64,000 nt of DNA. Source: Jeotgalibacillus haloalkalitolerans (GTDB lineage Bacteria; Bacillota; Bacilli; Bacillales; Jeotgalibacillaceae). The notes under the pieces were generated by a model. That model worked only from the letters and a program-made list of their open reading frames with translations. It searched no databases and was not told the origin of the DNA. A program made the translations under genes and the position numbers. Shown in pieces: positions 1 to 10,400 of the stretch; the first letter of the stretch is position 1, and every line of letters starts with the position of its first letter. Location: the NCBI RefSeq assembly GCF_034427455.1, contig NZ_JAXQNN010000006.1, forward strand, positions 62,001-126,000, written 5' to 3'.

Positions 1-279
1 ACCTGCACCTGTATCGTTCATATCCTGTGCTTCCAAACAGCTTGCAAATGCGCTTGCCTGATAAACACCCATCATAATCCCTTTCGCTTCCTGAATATGC
101 TGATACACAAGATAGCTGCTGTCAGAAGAAGTTGGCGTCTGGAACTGCTCAACCTTTTTAGCAAAAATCTCAATTTTTTCTCCATATGTATGTAAATGCT
201 GCTTCAGTTCCTCTGATTCACTTCCACCCTTGAAAAACACATCTAAATCCCATGTTTCCGGATATGTCGCTGTAGACAT
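1..279 (-). CDS. M3-family oligoendopeptidase F-like, N-terminal fragment
   Basis: The first 93 codons of a gene that runs off the left edge of the window. The start is an ATG whose first base is at 279, preceded by a GGGGGA ribosome-binding site. The protein begins MSTATYPETWDLDVFFKGG, the usual opening of bacterial M3 oligoendopeptidases (cytoplasmic zinc peptidases that cleave short peptides), in which an alpha-helical N-terminal region precedes a C-terminal HEXXH zinc site. The catalytic part lies outside the window, so the family call rests on the N-terminal pattern only. The gene is divergent from recQ. Confidence 0.7.
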   Translation of the reverse strand, partial: MSTATYPETWDLDVFFKGGSESEELKQHLHTYGEKIEIFAKKVEQFQTPTSSDSSYLVYQHIQEAKGIMMGVYQASAFASCLEAQDMNDTGAG

Positions 280-468
280 CGTTATTCCCCCTGTTTTTAA
301 TATTCTGAACACTGCAAGTACTATCTTAACACAATACTTCGCCATTCGAAACACTTACTTTCTCCTCACTAACTCCTATCAAATTCATGATAAAATAACA
401 GAATGCATGATTTTGTCGAGCGATTATTTATTACTCATATTGACTAATTCCAGACTATTTTATATGCA
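280..468. other. AT-rich divergent spacer between the peptidase and recQ
   Basis: This spacer presumably holds the promoters of the leftward peptidase gene. No clean sigma-A promoter pair with 16-18 nt spacing was found, and no hairpin was seen. The remainder of the gap up to recQ is filled by a palindromic repeat. Confidence 0.4.
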
Positions 469-603
469 CAGCGAAGATCGGAGCGTAAGGCGGCGACTCC
501 ACCGGGATATAACGGACAGGCGAGACCCCGCAAGGCGAAGCCTGAGGAGGCTCACCGCCGTTCCCGGGGAAAGCGTCCGCCTGAAGCGCAGATCGAACGC
601 CAA
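469..603 (+). repeat. Interspersed palindromic repeat, family A, copy 1
   Basis: A GC-rich element containing GGAGCGTAAGGCGGCGACTC at its left, GAGACCCCGC in the middle and AAAGCGTCCGCCTGAAGCGC at its right. The same ordered words recur at 4061, 5062, 5216, 13092 and 33390. The outer arms are partly complementary (GGCGGCGACTC-type against GCGTCCGCC-type words), so the RNA could fold. It ends about 45 nt before the recQ start and would lie in the recQ leader. Confidence 0.85.
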
Positions 604-649
604 TCGCTATAACGCGAACAAACTGCAACACATGAAAGGATGATTCACC

Positions 650-2800
650 ATGATGAACGAGGCACAGCAAGTCCTCCATACATACTTCGGATACGACTCT
701 TTCAGACCCGGCCAGGACCGGATGATCGAATCCATACTTGACCATAAAAACGCACTTGGCATCATGCCGACCGGCGGAGGAAAATCCCTCTGCTACCAGA
801 TACCCGGCCTTGTCATGGAAGGTACTGCACTTGTCATTTCACCGCTGATCTCACTGATGAGAGACCAGGTGGATGCATTAAATGAAAACGGCATTTCTGC
901 CACTTATATCAACAGTACATTATCAGTTGCTGAAACGATAGAACGCCTGCAAAACCTGCGTGAAGGCCGCTATAAATTCGTCTATGCAGCACCTGAGCGT
1001 TTTGATTCCGCCTCTTTTTTTAATGCAATTTCAGATATCGACCTTTCACTGATTGCTTTTGATGAAGCGCACTGTATTTCACAGTGGGGGCATGATTTTC
1101 GTCCAAGCTACCGGACAATCGTTGATACAATCAGACTCCTGCCAAACCTGCCAGTTTTAACAGCATTGACTGCAACAGCGACAGATAAAGTAATTCAGGA
1201 TATTACAGACCTGCTTTCAATTAATCCGGACCATATTGTAAATACCGGTTTTGCGCGTGATAACCTGTCCTTTCATGTTGTAAAAGGTGCTGACAAGCAT
1301 TCATTTTTAACCAGCTTCTTAAAAGAAAAGCAGGATGAAACAGGTATCATCTACACAGCTACCAGAAAAGAAGCGGATCAGCTGACCGGCTGGCTGAATC
1401 AGCAGAATGCGAGTGCTGTCTGTTATCATGCAGGGCTCTCTGAGGATGAACGGAATGAAGCACAGCGTCAGTTTATCTATGATGAGGCAAAGCTGATTGT
1501 TGCAACAAACGCATTTGGCATGGGGATTGATAAAAGTAACGTGAGGTTTGTCATTCATTATCAGCTGCCGATGAATATGGAATCATATTATCAGGAAGCC
1601 GGACGTGCCGGGCGTGATGGGGAGCCTGCAGATTGCTACCTGCTTTACAGCCCGCAGGATTCCATGCTTCAGAAATTTTTAATAGAGCAATCCATTGCCA
1701 ATGAACGTAAACGCAATGAGGAATACGCAAAGCTTCAGCAAATGATTAATTATTGTCATAGTCACAGCTGCCTGCCCCGCTTTATTCTTGAATATTTTGA
1801 AGACCATCAGATGACTGCTGACTGCGGTCACTGCAGCAGCTGTCTCGACAGTCGGGAAAAAACAGACCGCACCAGAGAGGTTCAGATGATTCTCTCCACA
1901 GTAAAAAGAATGGGAGAGCGCTTTGGTACAGGGATGACTTCAAAAGTGTTAAAGGGCTCACGCAATAAAAAGCTGTTAGAAGGTGGCCTCAATCAGGTTA
2001 CCACTTATGGACTGATGAGCCAGAAATCAGAGAAGCAGATCACTGAACTGATTCAGCTATTAATTGCTGAAGGCTATCTCGCGTTAGAAGGCGGACAATA
2101 TCCGATACTCAGACTGACACAGGATGCTGTTCCTGTATTGAAAGGGGAGCAGGCCGTCTGGCTGAAATCCGGATTCCAGCTTCACCAGCAGCAGGCTGAC
2201 TATGATGAGGCATTATTCGAAGAGCTCAGAAAAGTGCGCTCCATGCTTGCCAAAGAGCATGCCGTTCCGCCGTATGTTATTTTTTCAGATGCAACGCTGC
2301 GTGAAATGGCTCAGCACTACCCTGAATCGGAGGCTGAGATGCGCAGCATTAAAGGTGTCGGTGAAAGAAAGCTTCAGTCGTACGGGACACCATTCACAGA
2401 AGTCATTGCTGCCTATATTAAGCAGCATGGAAAAAATAAAAATATGGTGCCGGTCCATGATCAGACAGCTGCACCCAAACAGCCGGAAGTAACTGCAGAC
2501 CCGGATCAGCCAAGTCACCTCTTCAGTTATGAGCTATATCAGGATGGAAAGTCTATCTCCGAGATTGCCAAACTCAGAGCGCTCACAACACAAACAATTG
2601 AGCGTCATCTGCAAAAAGCATATGAAGAAGGTCATCCGCTTGATTTTGAAAAGTGGTTTGATGAAGAAACGGAGCGACTGATTCTTTCAACCAGAGACGA
2701 GATGGAGGTTCCGGGACTAAAACCTCTAAAAGAAGCATTACCTGAAGAAGTAAGCTATCTCCAGATAAAAATGACACTTGTAAAAAACCAGCTGGTGTGA
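650..2800 (+). CDS. recQ: ATP-dependent DNA helicase RecQ
   Basis: A 716-residue RecQ-family 3'-5' DNA helicase for recombinational repair and stalled forks. The superfamily 2 core shows Walker A (MPTGGGKS, about residues 39-46), a DEAH box (about 137-140), an ATAT motif III, and motif VI in QEAGRAGRDG. A zinc-binding cysteine set (CHSHSC ... CGHCSSC, about residues 369-397) precedes the RQC winged helix. An HRDC-like domain lies at about 515-590. A C-terminal helicase-associated HTH segment (about 623-680, SISEIAKLRALTTQTIERHL) is typical of the longer Firmicutes form. The start is the ATG pair at 650/653 with AAAGGATG upstream. Only about 50 nt separate it from the next gene. Confidence 0.95.
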   Translation: MMNEAQQVLHTYFGYDSFRPGQDRMIESILDHKNALGIMPTGGGKSLCYQIPGLVMEGTALVISPLISLMRDQVDALNENGISATYINSTLSVAETIERLQNLREGRYKFVYAAPERFDSASFFNAISDIDLSLIAFDEAHCISQWGHDFRPSYRTIVDTIRLLPNLPVLTALTATATDKVIQDITDLLSINPDHIVNTGFARDNLSFHVVKGADKHSFLTSFLKEKQDETGIIYTATRKEADQLTGWLNQQNASAVCYHAGLSEDERNEAQRQFIYDEAKLIVATNAFGMGIDKSNVRFVIHYQLPMNMESYYQEAGRAGRDGEPADCYLLYSPQDSMLQKFLIEQSIANERKRNEEYAKLQQMINYCHSHSCLPRFILEYFEDHQMTADCGHCSSCLDSREKTDRTREVQMILSTVKRMGERFGTGMTSKVLKGSRNKKLLEGGLNQVTTYGLMSQKSEKQITELIQLLIAEGYLALEGGQYPILRLTQDAVPVLKGEQAVWLKSGFQLHQQQADYDEALFEELRKVRSMLAKEHAVPPYVIFSDATLREMAQHYPESEAEMRSIKGVGERKLQSYGTPFTEVIAAYIKQHGKNKNMVPVHDQTAAPKQPEVTADPDQPSHLFSYELYQDGKSISEIAKLRALTTQTIERHLQKAYEEGHPLDFEKWFDEETERLILSTRDEMEVPGLKPLKEALPEEVSYLQIKMTLVKNQLV

Positions 2801-2811
2801 AGGATTTTTTT

Positions 2812-2840
2812 CTGTCTGAAGGGAATAGGATGACAGACAG
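2812..2840 (+). promoter_or_regulatory. Hairpin next to the ribosome-binding site of the TspO-like gene
   Basis: CTGTCTG (2812-2818) pairs with CAGACAG (2834-2840). The 3' arm directly abuts the GGAGG of the downstream gene, so the stem could tune translation. There is no T-run after it, so it is not an obvious terminator and recQ may be co-transcribed with the next gene. Confidence 0.35.
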
Positions 2841-2851
2841 GAGGTTTTTAC

Positions 2852-3607
2852 ATGAAACAGTTTTGGACTAATTTCTTTGCGCTTGCCGCCGTGATTACCG
2901 TTAATGCACTGGCAAATATCCTTCCGATTAACGGACAGACAACAGGCGAGATTTCAAACCGGCTGAATGTCTTATTCACACCGGCAGGCTATGTGTTTTC
3001 CATATGGGGGTTGATCTACATACTGCTTGGTCTATGGGTCTTAAAAGGCGCATTCAAATCTCAGAGAAAAAGAGAAGTATATAAGACGACTTCCTTCATG
3101 TTTCTGATCAGCTGCCTTTTGAATATTTCCTGGATTCTGCTTTGGCACTATGAATTCTTCCCTGTATCTGTCGCAGTCATTGTCGGCTTATTAATCTCAA
3201 TCATTATTATTTATGCAAAAATCAAGCAGACAAAGCACAGCTTTTTTGATCTTCTTCCCTTCTCTGTCTATATGGGATGGGTCAGCGTAGCGACTGTCGC
3301 AAACACCGCTTATACAGTAAATGAAGCCGGATGGGACGGGCTCGGGATTTCATCACCTGTCTGGACGATCGCACTGCTGTGCATTGCAGCTGCACTCGCA
3401 CTCGGTATCCGCTATAAGGAAAGCGACTGGATTTACCCGCTCGTATTCATCTGGGCGTTTATCGGCATTGGCGTGCAGAATGAAGGTGAAGAGTCTGCAG
3501 TCGTATTTACCGCTTATGTTTTAAGTGTCGTGATCTTTATCGGACTGTTCATCTTCCGCAAAAAGAAAAAATCCGGCTACAGCAGCAGGAAACTTTCTTT
3601 CAAATGA
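2852..3607 (+). CDS. TspO/MBR-like tryptophan-rich sensory membrane protein
   Basis: A 251-residue integral membrane protein with about seven hydrophobic segments. It has features of the long TspO/MBR-related proteins of Bacillales: an early N-A-L-A-N-I-L-P segment, then FTPAGYVFSIWGLIYILLG, followed by further Trp-rich helices. TspO proteins bind porphyrins and other hydrophobic ligands. The function of the long Bacillales form is not established, so only the family is assigned. It ends in a basic tail (RKKKKS), expected to be cytoplasmic. The ribosome-binding site is CAGGAGG, 6 nt from the ATG. It may be co-transcribed with recQ. Confidence 0.75.
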   Translation: MKQFWTNFFALAAVITVNALANILPINGQTTGEISNRLNVLFTPAGYVFSIWGLIYILLGLWVLKGAFKSQRKREVYKTTSFMFLISCLLNISWILLWHYEFFPVSVAVIVGLLISIIIIYAKIKQTKHSFFDLLPFSVYMGWVSVATVANTAYTVNEAGWDGLGISSPVWTIALLCIAAALALGIRYKESDWIYPLVFIWAFIGIGVQNEGEESAVVFTAYVLSVVIFIGLFIFRKKKKSGYSSRKLSFK

Positions 3608-3669
3608 CCGGGCAATTCTCTCTCTGATAGGTTAGAATAGGTAAAGAAGATTTTTTGAAGAGAGGTTTT

Positions 3670-4002
3670 ATGTTGGACGGGCAGTTATTATTTGCAATGT
3701 TTCTGGTCACACTCCTGGTGGGACCCATATTAATGACGATTTCAATTGTATTTGGGCTAAGAAAAAAAGTGAAGTGGCTATGGATCATCAATGCCGCTTT
3801 TCTGATGATTACGTTTTTTATAACAGCTTACTACCTGCTGCAGATTGATGAGATTGCCGCGCAAAATCCTGCACCCGGCGGAACCGGCGTACTCGTGATG
3901 CTATTAATTTCATCATGGATATCAATTCCTACAGCCATTTCATTCTTTCTGCTTGCGGCTGCGATCTTCATGGAACAGCGCAAAAAATCAAAGTCACAAT
4001 AA
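3670..4002 (+). CDS. Small three-helix membrane protein of unknown function
   Basis: A 110-residue protein (MLDGQLLFAMFLVTLLVGPI...) with hydrophobic segments near residues 4-28, 39-59 and 74-103, and a basic C-terminus (QRKKSKSQ). No family is recognised. The ATG at 3670 is preferred because an AGAGG ribosome-binding site lies just upstream. An in-frame TTG at 3655 would put that site inside the gene. It is followed by family A repeat copy 2 and a bidirectional terminator. Confidence 0.6.
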   Translation: MLDGQLLFAMFLVTLLVGPILMTISIVFGLRKKVKWLWIINAAFLMITFFITAYYLLQIDEIAAQNPAPGGTGVLVMLLISSWISIPTAISFFLLAAAIFMEQRKKSKSQ

Positions 4003-4060
4003 AAATAACAGCAGAGAATGCGTCAATCTATATTTATTATGTAAAAAATCATATTACAAC

Positions 4061-4182
4061 CTTAGTGCAGCGAAGCGTAAGGCAGCGACTTCGGGACGAA
4101 TAGAAAAAGCTGAGACCCCGCAGCCAAAGGCGAGGAGGGCTCAGCAAGCTCCGTCCGGAAAGCGTCCGCGCAGCAAAACAAT
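4061..4182 (+). repeat. Interspersed palindromic repeat, family A, copy 2
   Basis: Begins CTTAGTGCAGCGAAGCGTAA and contains GCTGAGACCCCGCAG, then GCTCCGTCCGGAAAGCGTCC. It is slightly shorter and more diverged than the copies at 13092 and 33390. It is followed at once by a terminator hairpin. Confidence 0.85.
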
Positions 4183-4185
4183 TGT

Positions 4186-4227
4186 AAAAAAAGGATGAGA
4201 CAATATTTATTTGTCCCATCCTTTTTC

Positions 4228-4228
<1 letters not shown>
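4186..4228. terminator. Bidirectional rho-independent terminator
   Basis: AAAGGATGAGACAA (4190-4203) pairs with TTGTCCCATCCTTT (4211-4224) with one mismatch. A T-run follows on each strand, serving both the membrane-protein gene (+) and map (-), which ends at 4228. Confidence 0.85.
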
Positions 4229-5016
<788 letters not shown>

Positions 5017-5061
5017 TCATATGTATGAAGGGAAATGCATGAATGATGCTGACTTTTGATA

Positions 5062-5152
5062 ACCGTTTAATTTCCGCTCCAGCCGGAGGCTTTCCGGACG
5101 GCGGTCGCTACTCGTCCCGGAGTCCCCGTCTTCCGCTCCAATTAAACTTAGT
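5062..5152 (-). repeat. Family A repeat, partial copy 3
   Basis: Read on the minus strand it keeps the GGAGCGGAAGACGGGGACTC-like left end and the TCCGGAAAGCCTCCGGCTGG-like right end, but lacks the middle. It is a degraded or internally deleted copy about 60 nt from copy 4 and in opposite orientation. Confidence 0.65.
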
Positions 5153-5215
5153 TATTATTAATGTAAGTTAGTGAATTTCAAATATAAATATTTAGTTTTG
5201 ATATTAATTATAACC

Positions 5216-5350
5216 TAAGTGTAGCGGAGCGTAAGGCGGCGACTCCGGCGGGATATGACGGACAGGTGAGACCCCGCAGGTGCGAAGCGTCCGAGGAGGC
5301 CCACCGCCGGCCCCGCGGAAAGCGCCCGCCTGAAGCGGAGTGAAACGATT
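5216..5350 (+). repeat. Interspersed palindromic repeat, family A, copy 4
   Basis: A full copy with GTGTAGCGGAGCGTAAGGCG at the left and GCCTGAAGCGGAGTGAAACG at the right. Its middle (GGCGGGATATGACGGACAGG) matches copy 1 rather than the copies at 13092 and 33390, so the family has at least two subtypes. Confidence 0.85.
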
Positions 5351-5352
5351 AA

Positions 5353-5379
5353 GAGGATGCGACACTATGTCACATCCTC
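5353..5379 (-). terminator. Hairpin downstream of thiT, probable weak terminator
   Basis: GAGGATGCGACA (5353-5364) pairs with TGTCACATCCTC (5368-5379) with one mismatch and a 3-nt loop. No T-run follows on either strand, so termination is less certain. The stem resembles that of the terminator at 4186. Confidence 0.5.
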
Positions 5380-5396
5380 ATTTGCATACATATAAG

Positions 5397-5969
5397 TTAA
5401 GCACTTGTCATCTGACGGTTGGTTGCAACTCTTGGGACTGAAATCAGCAGCGTTGCCATGACAATAGATGTCAGGATGAATGCAGGGCCCATGTAAGAGC
5501 CGTTATAGCCAAGTGAGAACAGCCATGCCGGTACGCCTTCGCTTCCCGATCCGAAAAAAATAACGCCGGCAAGGAAGTGGCACACGAATCTCATTAATGC
5601 CCCGATAAATACACCGATTGTAATGTACGTAGCTGCTTTCTTCATAGCGCCTTCTTCAAGTGAGCGTTTTACTGCTCCTGCAAACAGACCTGCAAATCCA
5701 ATAACCGTAAATGCCAGCGGGTAATCAAGAATTCCCTGAACAGGATCAATGATATACGCTCCGAACATTGTCTGCAGCAGACCTACAAGAAATCCTGTCA
5801 GCAGGCCCCCTTTTAAGCCCCAGCGAAATGCCATCAGTACGATTGGGACCATCACAAAACTGATTGATCCGCCCTGTGGCCAGAGACTGAAGGAAAACTG
5901 GTCAAGGATAATTCCGATTGCAGAAAAGATCGCAACCTCCACTAGAAATAATAACTTTTTACGCTCCAT
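5397..5969 (-). CDS. thiT: Thiamine-specific ECF transporter substrate-binding subunit ThiT
   Basis: A 190-residue, six-helix membrane S-component that captures thiamine and works with the shared energising module EcfA/EcfA'/EcfT, encoded elsewhere. ThiT-like features: an early FSFSLWPQGGSISFVMVPIV segment, FRWGLKGGLLTGFLVGLLQ, and a late region with FVCHFLAGVIFFG and YNGSYMGPAFILT, which holds thiamine-contacting aromatics in characterised ThiT proteins. The ATG at 5969 has AGGAGG 8 nt upstream. The TPP riboswitch and terminator directly upstream independently support thiamine as the substrate. Confidence 0.93.
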   Translation of the reverse strand: MERKKLLFLVEVAIFSAIGIILDQFSFSLWPQGGSISFVMVPIVLMAFRWGLKGGLLTGFLVGLLQTMFGAYIIDPVQGILDYPLAFTVIGFAGLFAGAVKRSLEEGAMKKAATYITIGVFIGALMRFVCHFLAGVIFFGSGSEGVPAWLFSLGYNGSYMGPAFILTSIVMATLLISVPRVATNRQMTSA

Positions 5970-6035
5970 TTTTTCTTCCTCCTATTGCGAAATTGATGCA
6001 GCTCGCACAGAGGGGAATTCAACGGGCCACTCCAT

Positions 6036-6069
6036 ATAAAAAAGGCCCCGGGGATAGAAACCCGGGACC
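6036..6069 (-). terminator. TPP-riboswitch expression-platform terminator
   Basis: On the minus strand GGTCCCGGG pairs with CCCGGGGCC (one G-U pair) and is followed by TTTTTTAT. It lies between the aptamer and thiT, as expected for transcription attenuation when TPP is bound. Confidence 0.85.
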
Positions 6070-6087
6070 CTGAAAAAGTCCGTTTCC

Positions 6088-6168
6088 ATCCACATTCCTG
6101 CGTAAGCATTAACTTACAGGTTCGAAGGGTCTGAACAAATTGTTCACTCTCAGCCAATATGGCTCCCC
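6088..6168 (-). promoter_or_regulatory. TPP (thiamine pyrophosphate) riboswitch aptamer
   Basis: The minus strand reads GGGGAGCC, GGCTGAGAG, GACCCTTCGAACCTG, then TAATGCTTACGCAGGAATG. This is the ordered THI-box consensus with the CUGAGA and ACCUG...GAA core. It sits directly upstream of thiT and is followed by a terminator. Confidence 0.95.
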
Positions 6169-6287
6169 TTGTGGAAATTGCATCTATTAATATTGTAACT
6201 TATATTCTGAATCATGTCATCTCCCCCACATTTTGTATGCTATACTATAACACGTCTTATTTACTCAGAAAGGAGGTCCCATTTCAC

Positions 6288-7310
6288 ATGCAGTGGTTAA
6301 AGAAAAGATTTATAGGCGGCAGGATACTGAAAACCGGTGTTGCGGTATTTTTAACTGCACTGATCTGTCAGTTGTTTAATTTACCTGTGGTTTTTGCAGT
6401 CATCACAGCAATTGTCACAATTGAACCGACAGCAGCCGACTCTATTAAAAAAGGCCTGATCCGTTTTCCTGCATCTGCAATCGGGGCCTCTATTGCGATG
6501 CTCGCCACTTTTCTGCTGGGCGATACAGCGATTACATATACAATTTCGGCCGTTTTGACGATCTGGATCTGTTATAAGCTGAAGCTTGATGCAGGTATGC
6601 TGGTTGCGACACTTACAGCAGTCGCAATGATTCCCGGCACAGAAGATCACTTTCTGCTTGAATTTATTAAGAGGCTCGGAACAACCGGAATCGGAATTTT
6701 AACGTCAACACTCGTGAACTTTTTACTGATGCCGCCTAAATATAAAGATCAGATTATTTCACTCATTTCAGGCGCACAATCAAAGCTCACTCAACTGCTC
6801 GCTGAAAGAATGAATGAACTGCTGGACCAGAAAAACTCACCAATGAATCTGGAATCCGCATCTAACCAGCTTCGCACCCAGCTTGACCGTGCAGATATGT
6901 TTTGCAGATTCCAGCTGCAGGAATGGCACTATCATTCATATAAACGTGAGGAAATGAATGAGATTCAGACACTGCAAAAAAAGATTTATCTGCTGAGGCA
7001 GCTGTCTTTTCATTTAGCAAACCTCATATCACTGCCATCAGATGATGCACCTGTGTGGTCAATTGAAGAAAAGCATGCCGTCCGTACACTTGTATCACAG
7101 CTCAACAACCGGATTATCAGAACGGGTGAACAGGAGCCGATGGACGCCGATGCTCTGGCGCTTCTGCGACATGAACTAAAAGGTGAGACGGATGAAGAAG
7201 AGCTGCCGGATAAAAGTTATATTTATTTTGAATTATTGACGATTCATGCACTGTTAAAGAAGCGCAGATCTTTTGTGAAGGTGCCAAGTGCGAAGCCGGA
7301 GGAGCTATAA
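6288..7310 (+). CDS. Aromatic acid exporter family (ArAE/DUF939, FUSC-like) membrane protein
   Basis: A 340-residue protein with four to five N-terminal membrane helices (about residues 12-150: VAVFLTALICQLF, FAVITAIVTIEPTAADSIKKG, ASIAMLATFLLG) and a soluble, helical C-terminal half. It resembles the YqjA/ArAE group, distantly related to fusaric-acid exporters. The substrate is unknown. The start is the ATG at 6288 with AAAGGAGG upstream. A longer in-frame reading from 6159 would overlap the TPP riboswitch strand and lacks a ribosome-binding site. A TGCTATACT extended -10 lies at about 6238-6246. Confidence 0.8.
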   Translation: MQWLKKRFIGGRILKTGVAVFLTALICQLFNLPVVFAVITAIVTIEPTAADSIKKGLIRFPASAIGASIAMLATFLLGDTAITYTISAVLTIWICYKLKLDAGMLVATLTAVAMIPGTEDHFLLEFIKRLGTTGIGILTSTLVNFLLMPPKYKDQIISLISGAQSKLTQLLAERMNELLDQKNSPMNLESASNQLRTQLDRADMFCRFQLQEWHYHSYKREEMNEIQTLQKKIYLLRQLSFHLANLISLPSDDAPVWSIEEKHAVRTLVSQLNNRIIRTGEQEPMDADALALLRHELKGETDEEELPDKSYIYFELLTIHALLKKRRSFVKVPSAKPEEL

Positions 7311-7324
7311 TATTAGTACATGCG

Positions 7325-7352
7325 AAAAGCCGGGGATTGCTCCCCGGCTTTT
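7325..7352. terminator. Rho-independent terminator after the ArAE-like gene
   Basis: AAAAGCCGGGG and CCCCGGCTTTT form an 11-bp perfect stem with a 6-nt loop, with T or A runs on both sides. It can act in both directions. Confidence 0.9.
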
Positions 7353-7369
7353 CATAGGTCTAAAGATAC

Positions 7370-7495
7370 TTTTCTAAGAACATCCCCTGTTTTTCTACGA
7401 ACCATGCATGGTTTTCTAAGAACATCCTCTTTTTTCTACGAACATACATTATTTATCCACGAACAGCAGTCATCTTTCTAAGAACCAACAACAAC
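7370..7495. repeat. Degenerate 21-nt-period intergenic array 1
   Basis: Six words of the form TTTCTAMGAACA start their CTA/CCA at 7374, 7395, 7416, 7436, 7457 and 7478, that is, spaced 21, 21, 20, 21 and 21 nt. The sequence between the words is poorly conserved. The array fills the gap between the convergent ArAE-like gene and metH, right up to the metH stop. The 20-nt step and in-frame stops argue against coding. Confidence 0.8.
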
Positions 7496-10400
7496 TACAT
7501 CACATTAAAATACCTCGCATCAGGATGCGCAAACACAATCGCAGACACACTTGCCTCAGGTTCCATCATAAAGCCGTCTGTCAGCTGAACGCCGATCTCC
7601 TCAGGACGGATCAGCTTAAACAGTTTCTCCTGGTCCTCAAGCTCAGGACACGCCGGGTAGCCGAATGAGAAGCGCTGCCCCTGATATTTTGCACTGAAGC
7701 GTTCCTGCATTGTAAAGTCAACCGGATCCGGGAAGCCCCAGCGGTCTCTCATCTGCTGATGCAGCAGCTCTGCAAAGCCTTCAGCTGTTTCAAGTGCAAG
7801 TGCCTGAAGCGCATGACTTTCAAGAAACCTGCCTTCTTCTTTGTATTGCTGTGCTTTTTCGCGGATTCCCCTGCCGGCAGTGACAGTAAAGAATCCAACG
7901 TAGTCCATTACGCCGCTTTCTTTTGAACGGAGATAATCAGCGAGGCACAGATATGGTGCTCTTGGCTGACGCGGGAATGTAAAGCGTTCAATCTCCTGAC
8001 CCGTTTCAGGGTGATAGATAATGACATCATCACCTTCACTTTGAGCAGGGAAGAACTGATAAACAGCAGCAGGTGTAATTAATCCTTCCCGCTTCACATC
8101 TTCAATGAGATGATCTACGGTTTCTTTCACCTTCAGTGTTTTTTCATCTTTTTCTTCAAGCAGCCTTGAGATTTTTCCTTTCACACCAAGGTGATGACCA
8201 AGGAGCATCTGCATATTGATATAGGCTTCAACGTGAGCGACTGAATAAGAGCTGATCACGTGGCGCTTTGTATCATTTGGTACAAATACCGTTGCTTCTG
8301 CTACAGACGGTTTTTTAAGCACACCTACTGCTGCTTCCCTTGTTGGTCTCGGCTCCTGTGCCTGAAGCTTTTCCTGTTTGGCGAGAATTTCTTCGCTGAG
8401 CTTTGCACGCTCAAGCTCATCCTGCAGCTGGTTGGCAAGGCTGAGTCCGTTCATGGCGTCTTTTGCATATAAGACGAGTCCATCATAATTGTTTGAGATC
8501 TTCGAATCTACAAATTTACGTGACAGGGCTGCACCCCCAACCAGGATTGGTACTTCAAGTCCTTTTTCACGCATATCCCCGGCAGTAATGACCATTTGCT
8601 GCGCTGATTTAACCAGCAGACCTGATAAACCGACAATATCCGGTTTTTCACGTTCAATCGCCTCAATTAACTCAGGCGGCGTTACTTTGATCCCGAGGTC
8701 CACTACCTCATATCCGTTATTACTTAAAATAATTTCAACGAGGTTTTTACCGATATCGTGCACGTCTCCTTTAACGGTTGCAAGGATCACTTTCCCTTTG
8801 GAAGAAGACTCATCAGTTGCTTCCATATGCGGTTCAAGGAAGGCAACGGCTGCTTTCATCACTTCAGCACTCTGGAGCACTTCGGCAACGATCAGCTGAT
8901 TATCATTGAACAGTCTGCCTACTTCTTTCATACCCGTCATTAAAGGCCCGTTAATGATCGACAACGGCTCATCAAACTCTTTTAGTGCCTGTTCCAGGTC
9001 GGGAAGCAGTCCTTCTTTCGTTCCTTCAACGACATAATAGGCTAGCCTTTCATCCAGCGTCATATCCGGAAGATCAGAAATGGTTTCTTTCTTTTTCCCA
9101 CGGTAAAATGCCGTGAAGTCAGCGAGTGTTTCGTCAGTGGTTTCAAATAAAAGCTTTTCAGCCATTTTGACTTCTTCAGGATCAATGGAGGCAAAGCGTT
9201 CAAGCTTTTCTGTGTTAACAATCGCATAATCCAGACCAGCGAGTGTACAGTGATACAGGTATACAGCGTTTAACACTTCACGTCCAACCGGCGGGAGACC
9301 GAATGAAACATTACTGACGCCCAGCACAGTCTGCGTCTCCGGAAAGGCTTCTTTAATTAACCGGATCCCTTCAACTGTGGCGTTGGCGGAACCGATATAC
9401 TGCTCATCACCTGTTCCGACCGGGAAGACAAGCGGATCAAAAATAATATCTGTCGGATCCACACCGTAATCTTCTGTTAAAATTTTGTAGGAGCGTTCAG
9501 CAATTTCAAGCTTTCTTTCAGCTGTCACACCCATTCCTTTTTCATCAATCGTGCCGACAACCAGTGCGGCACCGTATTGTTTGGCAAGCGGTACAACTGC
9601 ATCAAAACGTTCCAGTCCGTCTTCAAGGTTGATTGAATTGATAATTGACTTACCCTGTGAATAGCGCAGCGCCTTTTCAATGACCTTTTCGTCAGTTGAA
9701 TCAATGACAAGCGGCACTTTAACTTTTTTAACGACTTCCTGCATAAAGACTTCCATGTCCGCTTCTTCTTCACGATCGGGGTCCGCAAGACAGATATCAA
9801 TGACATGCGCACCCTTTTTCACCTGGGCGCGTGCAATTTCAGAAGCCTCTTCAATTTTACCTTCTGCGATCAGGCGCTTGAATTTTCTTGAGCCGATGAC
9901 GTTTGTACGCTCACCGATCATCAGCGGGCGCATCGACGGATCATCATAGATCAGCGGCTCAATACCGGATACCGTGTGCTCTTTTTTAGGCTTATGTCTA
10001 CGCGGCTCATAATGCTTCATGGCTTCAGCGATCGCTTTGATATGTGCAGGCGTTGTCCCGCAGCAGCCGCCAACAATGTTCAGCCAGCCTTTTTCAGCAA
10101 ATCCGCTCAGCTTTTTCGCAAGGGTCTCAGGTGTTTCATGATAGACACCTTCTTCATCAGGCAGTCCGGCATTCGGATAACAGCTGACATAAGACTGATT
10201 GATTTCTGAAAGTGAACGGATATGATCCTGCATAAACTCAGGTCCTGTTGCGCAGTTCAGCCCCACGGATACAGGGTTCATATGCTCAACGCTGATATAA
10301 AAAGAGTCTATTGTCTGACCCGCAAGCGTTGTTCCCATCGGCTCAATTGTCCCTGAGATCATCAGCGGCAGTTCTTTACCTGTTTTCTTGAATGCATCCT

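Noticed and set aside
450-476. TTGACT ... TATATG promoter for recQ
   Set aside because: The spacer is only 14-15 nt, too short for a standard sigma-A promoter.
230-643. 137-codon plus-strand frame upstream of recQ
   Set aside because: It overlaps the antisense start of the peptidase gene and reads through family A repeat copy 1. There is no ribosome-binding site.
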